A stretch of DNA of 64,000 nt, taken from positions 7,803,553-7,867,552 of the forward strand of contig NC_051093.1 in NCBI RefSeq assembly GCF_901709675.1. Direction: 5' to 3'. Below, piece by piece: positions 17,571 through 29,636 of the stretch (positions within the stretch are counted from its first letter, which is position 1; every line of letters begins with the position of its first letter). Below the pieces are notes generated by a model that had not been told where the DNA came from, did no database searches, and saw only the letters and a program-made list of their open reading frames with translations. The DNA is from Syngnathus acus (lineage: Eukaryota > Chordata > Actinopteri > Syngnathiformes > Syngnathidae). The position numbers were made by a program, and so were the translations under genes.

Positions 17571-19968
17571 CTTTTTGTACAAATCAATTTCACTTTTGTC
17601 TCGTCATGTTGAATCACAGATTAATCTTGACATTGTTGTGGGTAAAAAGGTGTGAATGCGACCCGTTAAATCCTAACGCTGACGAATTAAAATAAGATAC
17701 AAGTGTACGTATGAAGTGTTTGCTATCAAATCCCTTTAAAACAATTGCGAGGCAATCTTTCGACCAACAATAATTGACTGTAGAAATCTTTAATGGAATA
17801 TACAATTAAAATCATGCTGTAATTATTACAGATGGAATCTAATGTACATTCATAGATTTACAATCCTCAACATTTGCACTGAGATGCATGTAAAGGATCC
17901 GAACTCAGACGTATTCAGTGCTAAAATATACATGGACTATCATTTAAAAAGGCTTGGCCCATATAACAGCCTGGACATTGCTGCTCTAGTATGTCCCTAT
18001 AAAAAAAAAAAAAACTAAAGGTATAGTTCCAGAGCATCTATGTAGGCAAACAGCACAGGAAAAATGACATTTGACTAAAAAAAGCTTGTATGGAGAAAAC
18101 TCTGTCACTATGGCACAACAGAATTATTTCAATAGGATGTTCCTCATACTTTCAAATATGTTTTTGCTTAAAATGTGTGACTGTATCAGGACAAGTTCCA
18201 AAAACCTTTGCGAACCAAAATACTTTTCTGACAACAGTCCCTTCGTTGACTCCACTTTTCAAAAACAGCAAGAAGCATGACCAACGGTTTGAGTTCATGA
18301 CTCAAGCTGCTTGATGACAGGCCCTTTTCAGTTCCGCCCTCTCGTCCCAAATGATAGGTTTACGCACACTTTGGGATTTTTTATTTTTATAGTAACCCGG
18401 CCAGCGAGGGATTTAGCTCTCGCTGCTCCACAAAGTCAGGATTGTAATTTGCGCAGAATCTGCCAGTGGACTTCCTGGAGCCAGATTCCCAGGCTTGTTC
18501 CGCCGGTGCTTGCTAAATGCCTCAGCTTCTTGAGGAGACAAAGCAGGGGATGAGTCCAGCTGTATAAACAACCTTTGACATGCATTTCAAACCTCAACAC
18601 GTCAGGCCCCCCCCCCCCATGTAACCTTTATCATCCATCATCAATGTGACTGATGTCAATCTGTGGAAACTCTCCTCCAATGGCTGACAGGCTGTTTTGT
18701 CCCTCGGATGCTCCAAACTTGTGTGCGAAACCCCAACAATAAATACGAATGAATAAATACCAAGTAAGGTCACAGGGCCAAGTGCGTGTCAGAATGACAA
18801 TGTCATCGTGAGGCCTTTAGGTCAAGTATGCTCCACCTCTACATTTCTGTACCATTCGACCACTTTCATAACTTGTCACATGACCAACAAAATGAAACAG
18901 CAATAGTTATGTATTCATGCGTCAGCTATTTACATGGCCTCCCCCAGCAAATAAAAGTCTCAGAGTTCAAGGGGGGGTTCCTGGAGAAACAAAAAACTCC
19001 CCAGCAAGGCCATAAAAAACTACATTAAAGCAGAGGTGATCTGGTGAAGATCACTCAAAATTCTTCCCATACTTGACACCCAAACTTTGCAAAAGATAAC
19101 ATTAGCACACGATTTGCATCTTACTCATAGATACATTAAGAACAGCTATTCTACAGGGTGATTGAAAAGTCACTCGCTATTGTATGATATTTGTAAATTA
19201 TTTATAAATGATATTAATTTTTCTCAATTTGAGAATTTTTTGTTTTTTTGTTTGTTCCTTAATGCAGTGTTTCCCGACCATAATTGAGCCAAAGCACATA
19301 TTTAGAAATTTGGTTTTCATTAGAAAAAAAACAAATCTCACAGCAACCAATTTTGTGCATTAATTAACAGAAAAGGAGGAAAAAAATATACAAATTAAAT
19401 TTAGAACAAACATACAAAAATACAATAAATAAATCATTCACAAGTATTTCAAAATAGCAAGTAACTTTTAACCCTTTGTAATGTGGATTGCAGGCACGTG
19501 CACAGGCATTTTTTTGTTCCCAGGTGCTTACTCTTCACCAAAAATATTCATGCAAAAAAAAAAGACAGTAGAACATTTAACATATGTATTAAATTCTGTC
19601 AACACAATCAACACATTCAACTATTTACAAAAGGAGGTGAATGGAAGCTACAGTAGATATAAAAAGTCTACACACAAATGGAAGGGAGGGGCTCAATTCT
19701 CGCAAGAACTGAGATAAATACCCGTCTGATATCAAAACACTTTTGAGAAGAATAGATGAGGGTATTTTTTTTTTTTCACTTTTCAAATGTTGACTTATTG
19801 AGAAAAAAGATGGGCTCCAGGCAAATGGCACTTTTCTCATCCAGGGCAAAATGGAGCATCATTTAGGGCTCTGTGCACGTGCCTGGGGGGGACTAAACAG
19901 GGTCAATGTTTTTTTATTTGTCGTTGTTTATATATAGGAATGTAGATTCTGAGGATCTAGTCGACAAA
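17571..19968. other. Convergent 3' region: long 3' UTR of the CCN1-like gene on the minus strand
   Basis: A 2.4-kb AT-rich stretch between two converging genes. On the minus strand several polyadenylation signals are possible: AATAAA at 19913-19918, just past the stop codon, and ATTAAA at 17789-17794 far downstream. Many ATTTA words on that strand fit the AU-rich unstable 3' UTR known for CCN1 immediate-early transcripts. A poly-C run is at 18608-18618. No coding exon or RNA gene was recognised. Confidence 0.4.
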
Positions 19969-22900
19969 CTAGTCAATAAACTTATGTGTGTCTCCGTAGA
20001 GCCAGAGCTGCGGCGGCATGGCCGCCTCGTTGAGATGATTGCACTCGTCGCTGCACTTGCACGACTGGATGAACATGACGGCTCTCGTGAAGCGTTCGCC
20101 GTCGGGGCAGGCGAAAGTAACGCTGGAGGTGCGCGTACGACGAGGTGAGCAGCAACGGCCGTCTCTGCACACTCCGCAGTAGTTGGGTCTGTGTAGGCGA
20201 GTGCTCCTGCAGCCGGCGTAGGACAGGCGGTGTGGCTCGGGTGCCTTGTGTGTTCGAGAGCACTTCCTCCCTTTCTGTAAAATATCATTTCATGTTAGTC
20301 ATTTTTTAGTGTTATTAGAAGTATAAAACAAGTCAGGATTAATGCACGAGTCAAGGGACCGTGAAAACAAAGAGGTCAGAATACCGTGCGGGTTAAGAGC
20401 GTGCCAGTAAAAAAACAAAAACAAACTGACGCTGATGCACATCTTAACACCCACGACAGCTCTGCAAACATTGCGTGAAACAGGTGCGGAACAATCCATC
20501 AGCCTTCTGAGTGGTTCGAGTCGGCAGAGCACTTGCCGGCAGGTGTTGTGTAGGAAATGTGAGGGAGCAACCGAGTGGGTGACTCAAGTGCTCTTTAAAT
20601 CACACAGCAAAGTGCAAGTTTAATAACAAACCCCCGCAAACAAAGAGGGAAAAGTTTTCAGTATGTTCAAGTGCTCTAAAATATTTTTTCGTAAGGGATG
20701 AATATGTGTTTCGCCACAGTTTGTGTTCAAATATGCAATGTTGATAGGTTCGAAAACTGTGATTTGCCACGTTAGCCGTTAGCATGTCAGTGGCATTTTC
20801 CATTGTTTACCATTAAGCTCACTCTTAAGGCAACATTGGTTGTCTTGAGTACACAAGTTGTAATTCTCTTTGTTTTATGTTTAATTTAACAGTAAACTAC
20901 CAATCGGGGTGGCATTAAGCATCTCAAATCCTCTTTTTGAGAGGTTTTCACAATTTGACAAACTACTGAGATGATTTGAGATTTTGAACTCAGCCCAAGC
21001 AACACTTCACCCTTGACCCCTTCTTGAGCATGTTCCTCACCTTGGCCGGGATCGACATGGAGCTGCACGGCCGTATGTTGCACAGACGGCTTTCCTTGAC
21101 CAGCTTACAGCGAGCGTTTTCGTTGGTAACGCGTGAGGAAATGCCCATCCCGCAGCTACGGGAACACTGGGACCAGGAAGTAGTCTGGACCACGCAGCGA
21201 TCTCCCAACTGCCTCCACGCTATGAGAGAGGGACAAAAACGCTCAGACACTTGGACGTAAGCTCAGTGAATGTTAAATTAGGAGTTGAAGCAGCGGAGGA
21301 GAAATGAGAGGGAAAGGAGAAGCAAATGGAGATGCAAAGCACACTGGCCTCATTCAGTGAACAGGCAACACTAACATAGAGAGGGTGATTACAGAGAGGG
21401 AAGGCTGGGTGACAGGGGTATGCGCTGTGTGAGACCTGTGTATGTGTGAGAGAGAACCTCTGGTGTGCAGGGAGCCAGTGGAAAACAAGCCACATGTAAA
21501 TGCTGACACATACACACGCAGCCAAATGCTCACAGTGGGGGCATTTGTGCGTCAGAGGAGCCAAAATGGCTAAAACACAAACAGCACCCGGATACACAAC
21601 TGCTACGTACCGGCTAGGTGCTTGTGGCCACGCGGCTTGTCCCATTTGCGGCTAACCTCCATTAGCTCGTTTCCCAGGGTGTCCATCTCGTTTTTGGGTT
21701 TGTACGGGTAGAGCTTCTGGTAAGGTTTTGCGTAGGGGTAGGGGATGAAGGGGTACGGCGGGTAAGCCGGAGGTTGAGGTCGGCGGTGCACCGGCGGCAT
21801 GACGCTTGTTCCTTTGTGGCAGTCGATGCTGAGGCAACACTGGCCCGGCACCTTGATCAAGTGCGGGGCAGGGCAGGAAGGTGATGCCAGGGGCACGTGG
21901 CTGGGGCAAAGGGGCACGCAACCCACTGCCCCGTCGATGCAGGTGCACTGGTGCTTGCAGCCAGCTCGGAAATTCTCGCCGTTTTGATAGATGCGCCCGT
22001 TGTATTCGCAGGAGCGGCCCTCTGCCTTTGCTGGAAATGGGAAAGATGAGTGGATTCGATTCAAAATGAGAGTACAAGAGGCGTCTTTAGTAAGTGTGCA
22101 CCAAGTGAGGACAGACACACTATCTCCTAATTTGTGAACCAAATTCTATTCTTAGCCCTGAAAGGAATTTTGTTTACAATGTCCGTTCCTCTTCACTCTT
22201 TCAGTGGGACTCCCCCATACAACACCCCGGATACCCCCCTATATATATATAGAAACACCCCCAAATAAACACACACATATAAAAATACCACTCTGTGTGC
22301 GTGCGTGTTTGTGTGTTTCATGAGGCTGTTTGTGTACACACTGAACTACTTATATAAATCCCGGACTTGGCCGGTTTTCAGTGTGCTGCTCATGAAGGTG
22401 CTCTGTTTTTCAAAGGTGGCTCTGGCTTCAAACCTCAAGCCTCCTATCAAAGAGAAACTCCAGCCGTTTGGCTCGGGAGCCAGATTCCCCTCCCTGAAGT
22501 TACACATTCCCTTACACAACCCTGAAGTCAGAGCCAATCTGGGCCCGATCTAAAGCCAAAACCGCTCTCCGCAGTGGCCGTTAAACCGCTTCTTGGGTAC
22601 CCACCCCTGCAGATGCCATAGGTACGGCCAACATCATTGCCATAGTTGCACTCCAGGCCTTTATGGTGGTCGCAGGGATGTCCTTCATGGCAGTCCTGGT
22701 TCAGCTGTGCGGCGCACACTTTGCAGCAACCGCATCCATCCGGGACAGAACTGACCCCAGGGGGACAGGACGGCGGCCCGGCCGGACACTCGCACACCAC
22801 CGGACACTCTGCAGTCACCTATATGCAAAAAAAAAGGGATGAACTCGTTTTCAAAACTGTTTCCAGGCAATGAGGAGATACATTAGAAGCTCACAGGACA

Positions 22901-23481
22901 ATAGATAGACTCGTGTTACACACATCATAGAAATTCCTCAAAGTGTACAAGGCTAAGCATTGGCTGAATACCCAGCTCTGTCCGGAGCTCCGCAGGGATA
23001 TCTGGAACCCTCTGTCACCTTCCGCCCGGCATTTGGTGGCTGATCATGGATGAAAGCGAGGTTCTCTGACCCCTGTACACCCCCACCACCTCACTGCTGC
23101 TACATCTTTTTTTATATGTATTTTTTTTTATATATATTTTTTTTTAGTGCCACCCTTAGGGACATTTCTGTGTTATACAAGGCAGATTTATTTTAATATA
23201 CACCACATTAATTAATATGATATTTTTCTTTTCTATTGGGAGGAAGTCAATGCGTAAATTGTGGACACTATGTAGCTTCCGGCGTCCGGCCTCTGTTTTG
23301 CAAACTATACGTCAGTCAGGTGATGCATAAACGATTATTATAGCTGCTCGATTTCATTGTCCCTGTTCCGAAAAAGCATAATAAAGATAGAATAACAAAC
23401 AGGACAAAATAATAAAGCTCCCACACTTACCAAAGCGACTGCAAGCGCTTGCATGACAGCAAGGAACAGCAGTATCCCCAT
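19969..23481 (-). CDS. ccn1l: CCN1/CYR61-like secreted matricellular protein
   Basis: Five exons on the minus strand join in frame: 23481-23431, 22818-22605, 22030-21611, 21219-21041, 20274-19969, giving 389 residues (human CCN1 381). Domains in order: signal peptide (about 1-20), IGFBP (GCGCCKVC), VWC ([14 protein letters not shown]), a Pro/Tyr-rich hinge (about 164-195), TSP1 starting near 229 ([13 protein letters not shown]), and the C-terminal cystine knot ending THKFID, like the human IHKFRD. The exon-per-domain layout is that of the CCN family. Closest family member is CCN1, as shown by [12 protein letters not shown] and [10 protein letters not shown]. Fish carry CCN1 duplicates, so a -like paralogue is preferred over true ccn1. 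CCN1 proteins bind integrins and heparan sulphate and act in adhesion and angiogenesis. Confidence 0.88.
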
Positions 23482-23650
23482 GCTGTCAGCTGATTCACAT
23501 AGAAGACGACAAGCAGGACTTGTTAGAAAAGAATAAATCCTCTTCCGCTTTAGCAATAGCGTTTGTCCTCAAAAGATTAAATTCCCTTAACAGTCACGAA
23601 ACATCCTCCATCACATGTTAAATGTCATCGATCAAAGTTTCAAGGCAAGG

Positions 23651-23828
23651 TTTTATATGAGCGCGGTGTTTTTTTTTTTTTAATAGTAGCCACGCCCACT
23701 GCTGCTCCGCTAACCAATTAGCATAGAGGCGCGCTCGAAAGCGTCAAAGCCAGACGTGCACCGGACTGAAAGGGGGCACGGCCATGCATGAATGCGGTCA
23801 TTCATAAAATTCAGAATTACTACATTCC
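23651..23828 (-). promoter_or_regulatory. CCN1-like promoter: TATA box, CCAAT, CACC box and TEAD-type site
   Basis: On the minus strand a TATAAAA box lies at 23657-23651, about 170 bases before the start codon, placing transcription start near 23625. Upstream are a GTGGGCGTGG KLF/Sp-type box (about 23698-23689), a CCAAT on the plus strand at 23714-23718, and a TEAD-type GGAATG (CATTCC on plus) at 23828-23823. CCN1 is a classic YAP/TEAD and serum-response target. No clear CArG box was found here. Confidence 0.5.
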
Positions 23829-25510
23829 AAAGACGACCCGGCCTTTGGGTGTTTATTTATTATCAGGTAGCAATAATATTTTTACTGCTTTAATGTTCTT
23901 TTCACACGCATAGCTTCTGGCCACCTGATGTTTTTGTCACATGACATGAAGACAGTACAGGACTTTGGTCATAAAAATCCAAATCTATTAACTCCCTATA
24001 TCCTGTTGTAAGGCTGTCAACATGCCTTATCGGAACTCACGGGTTCCCAGGCTCTCTCACTCTCTGTTTCTCTCTCTCGCTCATGTTTTAGTTCATATAG
24101 TCAGTGGTTTCTTTTAGAGTTGAGAGAGGACCTGCCTGGATAATCTCGCTGTCATCTTGTCAGGAAGTATGCTCTAACTCAGCCAACAGCAAACTGAGAC
24201 GTGTGCTTCCACACGCTCCATCGTCCTAACCGGTGTTGTTGTTGATGTCCTTTTGCCGCTTCTGTAAACGTTGGCTGAAGAGTTTCTGTGATTTCTGCCA
24301 AAAGGAAATTAACGCACCTTCTTACAGTATAAACATGAACATTTGCAGTATATGACATACTTGTATGTACGTGCACATACTGCAAACAAACTCACATCAA
24401 CTTGTCATGTTTACAACATATAGGCAAATATTATCGAATGGGTGTTGATTTATCAACATGACAGTTGAATAATAAAGCTAAAATCGCTCAGATAGTAGTC
24501 ATTTTATATCATGTTATAGTGGTAAAATTCCACATAGTTCTCAACCAGGTGGTGGGAAAAAACAAAAACAAAATACTTGTGGAACTTCCAAATCCGACAA
24601 AAGTCTTACAATTGTAAACTTTCTGGGAAAATATTTGTAGTACAAGTCAGAAAAAATATTTTCCAGTTTATTAGAAATGAAATCTAGTTCACATAAATGT
24701 TAATATATACATTTTGTAACTATACACTGAGCAAAATGAGCCTGATGTGCTGACATAGACACACACAAGAGGCTTATAGAGTTCAAAATTTTGCATTGGC
24801 CAAGCCTCCTGCCGCTTCCCACACAATCCATCTCTCTCTGTTAGTGCTCGGAGGTGATGTAACAGGCCCGTGTAAACAAGACCAATGCGTCAAGAGAAAA
24901 TGCAGGTAGTGAAACTAAACGAGGCTCACACACACACACTAAACAGCGTTTTTGCCGCCCATATTTCTATGTAATGTCAGTGCACTCTTCAAAGGCTTAT
25001 TCCATCACAGACATAATAAACAAACCTAGTGAATTTCCAAACACACACCAAAGGAGAGGTAGTCATTTTCCCTCGGGGATACCAACAGCACTACCAGTGA
25101 GAACTCGCTCTCTGTGTGCTGACCTTTTCGATTCGAAACTGACAGCAGTCATCAAAATGTGTAATGGTCAAAGTGACACAAGTTTGCTTTACGAGCTGAC
25201 TGAAAAGTCTTCTAGGCAGAACTCAGGCGGTCACAGTGGAAGAGTTCATGGGAAGTTGTCGGAAAAGTTGGGCGATGGCAGGGGAGAGGAAGCCTTAAAA
25301 ACAAGCTTCAAAGGTGCGTGAAGTGATGGGAAGATGTATGTATACGTTGAGGGAGGTGTGAAGCATATGCCAGAGGCTAAGGAAATGTTAGCAGCCGCTA
25401 GAAATGGGTAGCAGAGTGAGGTCAGTGGACAAAGCAGTCCATTTCACAATTTTAGAGTCATTTGCACAAGTAGCACAATGACATTGTGTACTGTGTATGG
25501 AAAAATGAAA

Positions 25511-25904
25511 GCCCAAAATTTTCTTTGTAATATGTTATGTGCAGCCCAAGTAGTCGTAAAAGCGATTGTGATTAATGTTTTGCTTGTGGAATCTGAATTA
25601 AACGGGCAAAATCCAATTGTTTTTATTCATCTCAGGGGGCAGCCATTTTGTCACTTGCTGTCGACTGAAAATGACCTCATAGTTGACAACCAATCACGGC
25701 GCACCAGTTTTCTAAAGCTGAGCCTCGATTGGTTGTGACCTGGCAACTGTGATGTCATTATCAGGCAACACCAAGTGGCAAAATGGCCGCCCCCTAAGAT
25801 GGATAAAATCAGGTAACTTATATTCCACAAATGCAATATAATCAGAATGCCATGTGGGGACACACACAGCATATAAAGAAAATTTTGAGTTGACTTCTCC
25901 TTTA
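25511..25904. mobile_element. Long imperfect palindrome, MITE-like DNA element
   Basis: The two halves are reverse complements with scattered mismatches. Left-arm words CCCAAAATTTTCTTT, GGGGGCAGCCATTTTG and CAACCAATC are mirrored by AAAGAAAATTTTGAG, CAAAATGGCCGCCCCC and GATTGGTTG. The centre is near 25712 with a loop of about 25-30 bases, and arms are about 180 bases. The right end carries GAGTTGACTTCTCCTTTAA, a word I associate with fish interspersed repeats. No transposase is encoded. This fits a non-autonomous foldback or MITE element. Confidence 0.7.
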
Positions 25905-27316
25905 AGCACTGAAACAGATGATGGTTTCTTATCTGACTCATATCCCATCAATCTATTTTAAGCAGCTTAATTTGTGCAGTAAATCATTGCCGGAGCCACA
26001 AGCCTCATTTTGGGGAATTTTTGGGACCACTTGAAAGTACATATACAGTATAGCAGTTGTTCATGAAGCTTTTAAGTCCCCGCATTAAAATACAGTCGAG
26101 TTGCAGGCTCCATGAAAATCATATTATTGCAAGTCCCTTGTGTGACAACATGGCTACATTTAGACCTGCTGTTTTTCTCCTCAATGTCCATCTTTCCGAC
26201 AGTGACCTCACAGATATGTTGCAACTTTTCCCGTGGTAAAAAGTACCATGACATAACCTAAAAGAGGCCACTAAGTGGACAACATGTTCCAAAACAGAAA
26301 GAAATGAAATAGAAAAACAAGCAAATAGAAAGGATTTGTGGTGAATTAACTTGTATTTTATTTTTAAACCAAGAACAGGAACTTTAATGTTGACTCCCCA
26401 AACACTGGAACACGTAAGAGTAAAGTCAGGAAAATAAGACGATGCAGCTGACAGGTGTGTCATGTACACGTGTCTCCATTTAAGCACCTTTCAAAAACTT
26501 TTCTTTCAACATGTGCACTCACTTGCTTCAATGGCTGCCCAGTCATCTTCGGGTAAGTGATGTTTACACTATATCTCTGCAGACATACGCTTAACCCCAA
26601 ATGAAAGAAGAGAAAATCATTCATTTGAATCTATAATGGCGCATTCCTGTTTTCCCACATGGATGTATAAATACGTCCCATGAGCACATTGCATGTAGGG
26701 TAATTGATACTAACCTTGACATGGTATACCAAAGAGAATAAGATGACATCTCAATTACAGACCAGATTGAATGAGAAGAATCCCAAATGGGGGGAAAAAT
26801 GATAAGTGCAAGCATTACGGATAAATACGTCATCAACTGTAATCCTCTTGGTTGTTATTATATAGAAAATTTGCGCCTTGTGATAGGAGTGACCCGACTT
26901 GCAAATTCTTCAAGGATGCTACTTTTTTTTTTTCTTTGACTTGAGCAAATATTTGTAGGGTTGCAGTGAACTGAAGTCAACATTTCATGCTGTTTAATAT
27001 GCCCCTTCCAGTTACAATTTAATGTCAAAGTAAATATAAATAGGATCTCACATTATGTATTAAAAGCAAAAACACGCAGTAACTTTGCTTTCAAGCCAGC
27101 TAGTTTAATGCTAGCACCCAAAAGGGAACACCATAAATGGGCTAAACAATAGCGTCTTTACAGAACAGATATTTGAAGTCTAATGGTGCAGCAACACATG
27201 TAGACTGACAATACAAGAATACACTCAAGCATATATTCTTTATCCTCTGTGAACAACTAGTATTACTCAGTCAATGGGAGTAAAATATTTCTTCATTTGG
27301 CTACAGGATTGTATCA

Positions 27317-27335
27317 TACTGCCCCCTTGTGGCCA
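27317..27335 (-). promoter_or_regulatory. CTCF-like motif (minus orientation)
   Basis: The minus strand reads TGGCCACAAGGGGGCAGTA, which matches the vertebrate CTCF core CCASYAGRKGGCRS at nearly every informative position. Binding is not shown by sequence. Confidence 0.5.
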
Positions 27336-28927
27336 AGTTATGCGCACTAGAAGTTTTGTTTAAAACAATTTCTGCCACATTTTAAAAACCTGTTATCTGT
27401 TAGGGAACACAGTACACCTTGAATTGCGTCACGAGGCATAATTGTTTTGACTTTTGAACTTAATTGGTTGCGTGACCAGAGAGGTCAACCTTTGCACACA
27501 CTCTCGACGGGGTCAGAGGAAACTGGGTCACCTATACCTGCTAGTAAGTGAGTGTGTCATCCTAATGTGAGTCCACCCCGCAAAGTACCAAGGTCACACT
27601 CCCCTCCCCTACCAACACCCGTCCCTCCTCCCCCGCTTTGAGTCTTCGCCCTCCCCTCACCTCCAAAGTGTCACAGAGAGCACCCTTGTTCGAGCCCTCT
27701 CCAGCTTTCCAGTGGGACCCTCAAAAATCCCAGATATCCCTGCAATTTCCGGTGCAATGTTTATTTGGCAAAAAAGGGGGTGGACAGAGGGGTGGGCGAG
27801 ATACCTTGAAAAAAGAGCCCCACTCACAAACTGCGTTTGAGGGTAAACATGTGCAGGATGGCTATGTGAGGCCAGCGGTGAGATGGACTGAGGCTTGTGT
27901 GTTCTGGTGCTGGACACACCGATCCCACCTCAGCCAGCACATAGAGCACACCTCTGTTCAGACCCCAACCGCCACAGTCTAATAAACACCTACCCACTCC
28001 CCCCCCCCCCACTCCACCTTCTCTTTAGACAGCGTCCTCTGTTGGAAAAGTAATGCCATAACATTGAAGTAAAGTAGGTTATAAACAACCATCTGCTTGA
28101 AATTACCCTAAGAAAATAATTATGCAGCGTCAGCATGCCATGACCAAAACATGATACAAATATTAAAGTATGACAAAAAACACTTGCTGCTCGTGGAATA
28201 TGTGATGTACTTAAGATGATCACACACTAAGAAATCTTCACTTACAATCCTGTGGTAGTAAGCAAAGAGACAAGATGGGGGGGCATTTTCAGGAAGCAGG
28301 TGGGCTACATGTAAGAGAGAATTCAGTCAACAGATGGGTTCTGGGAAAGTGGGACTTCTGTCTCTGCTGTGGCCTGCCGCTTGGATACAAATATCCATCG
28401 CATGTTATTTGTAGTGATGTAAGTCCAAATACTTACCGTCTGCCACGCCCCTCAGTCAATTCTCGCAATAAATATTTATCTTTACCTGGACACTCTTCCT
28501 TCTTTTGCTCTGGCTTTTTTTTTTTAATTCTTTGATGTCTGAAGTACAGTCAGAAGTTTGTATTCCTTGCGGCTGTCTGCCATTGCTTATTTTAAAAGGT
28601 CAGACAGTTCATATTTGTCCCACTGTGCATTTGAACTTTGAAACTTGTTGACCTTGGTCCTAAAAATGCAATATTTGATATCTTTGTATGAGAAATCCAC
28701 ATTAAGGTCTACACAAATGAGACAGATAGATTAAAACGCCGCCATCGATAGGCTATAACCTATAACTTTTTTCTTTTCCTTTTTTTATTCTTTTTTTTCT
28801 TTCCTTTTTTATGCATTCAATGATTTGACCGTCGAGTCTGGACTTATTTTTTTAAGTCCTCTAAATGAGTTGATTAGATGATGACTTAAGCCACTTAACA
28901 GCTTTTACGTCTATGCCATTCTTTGCT

Positions 28928-28946
28928 TGACCACAAGGGGGCGGTA
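28928..28946 (+). promoter_or_regulatory. CTCF-like motif (plus orientation)
   Basis: The plus strand reads TGACCACAAGGGGGCGGTA, close to the CTCF core. It lies about 60-70 bases before the probable txn2 transcription start and points away from the motif at 27317-27335. Confidence 0.45.
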
Positions 28947-29055
28947 ATGACAACGTTGTGTAAATGAGAGGCGTTAAAAGGCCCCTCGACAAAAGGTACA
29001 CCGGAAGTACTTCTTTGGTCCTTGAGACCAAGCTCACCGATAGAGAAGGAGCAAG
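28947..29055 (+). promoter_or_regulatory. txn2 promoter and non-coding exon 1
   Basis: An ETS site CACCGGAAGTAC at about 28999-29010 is followed by the probable non-coding first exon, which ends GCAAG at 29055 before GTAAAA. The next acceptor is TTCTCAG ending at 29636, directly before the txn2 start codon. The 581-bp first intron holds no recognised feature. Confidence 0.5.
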
Positions 29056-29636
29056 GTAAAATGTCAACTACTTTACTTTTATTAGACTGCCATTGTGTGA
29101 ATGCGACGTTTCTATCGTGTCTGTAAACCTAGGTCGAAATGTTGTTTTTATTTTATTCGTTCTATATTCCGGTTTGAGGAAGCTGGGTACGTTTTGGGCA
29201 AGGAGGAGGGCGAAGAGGGCAAAGTCATATGTAACGCTTCATAATGGAGGAAGGAATGGATTTTCTGTTAATATAGTTGCGCAGTTAATATAATTACACT
29301 CAAAGCACTTTCGAAGAGAATGGCAGAGAATAATTTACTAAACCAAAATTTGGGGATTCAATTTGTATCGAAATTGCGTGGTTAAAACCTGAAATGCTAA
29401 GACTTCATGGGTATTATTTGTATACTTCGTTTTTTTATGTACAAAATCTCAAATTGTAGCAATTTAGGGAATGGGAAAAGTTCAGTCGAAGTTCTGAATG
29501 AGTAAAATATTGTGGAAGTTGGAATAGTTTGGATTGGTCAACAATGTAGAAGAAGGAAAGAGTAAATAGACAGATCACCTAATTTTCTACTTTATTTCTG
29601 GAAACTCTCTAATAATGTCTTATATCATGTTCTCAG

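Larger units (their letters stand above)
23829..28900. other. Gene-poor spacer between the CCN1-like gene and txn2
   Basis: Five kilobases without a recognisable exon on either strand; reading frames are short and match nothing known. It contains a palindromic element (25511-25904), a CA-rich run near 24930-24940, a C-run near 28001-28010 and a CTCF-like motif at 27317-27335. Lying upstream of a tightly regulated gene, it may carry enhancers, which is inference. Confidence 0.4.

Noticed and set aside
24974-25321. A 115-codon frame upstream of the palindrome
   Set aside because: No domain, no conserved pattern and no coding context; chance frame.
26119-26487. A 122-codon minus-strand frame in the gene-poor spacer
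   Set aside because: Composition looks like translated AT-rich spacer. No motif, splice partner or promoter supports a gene.
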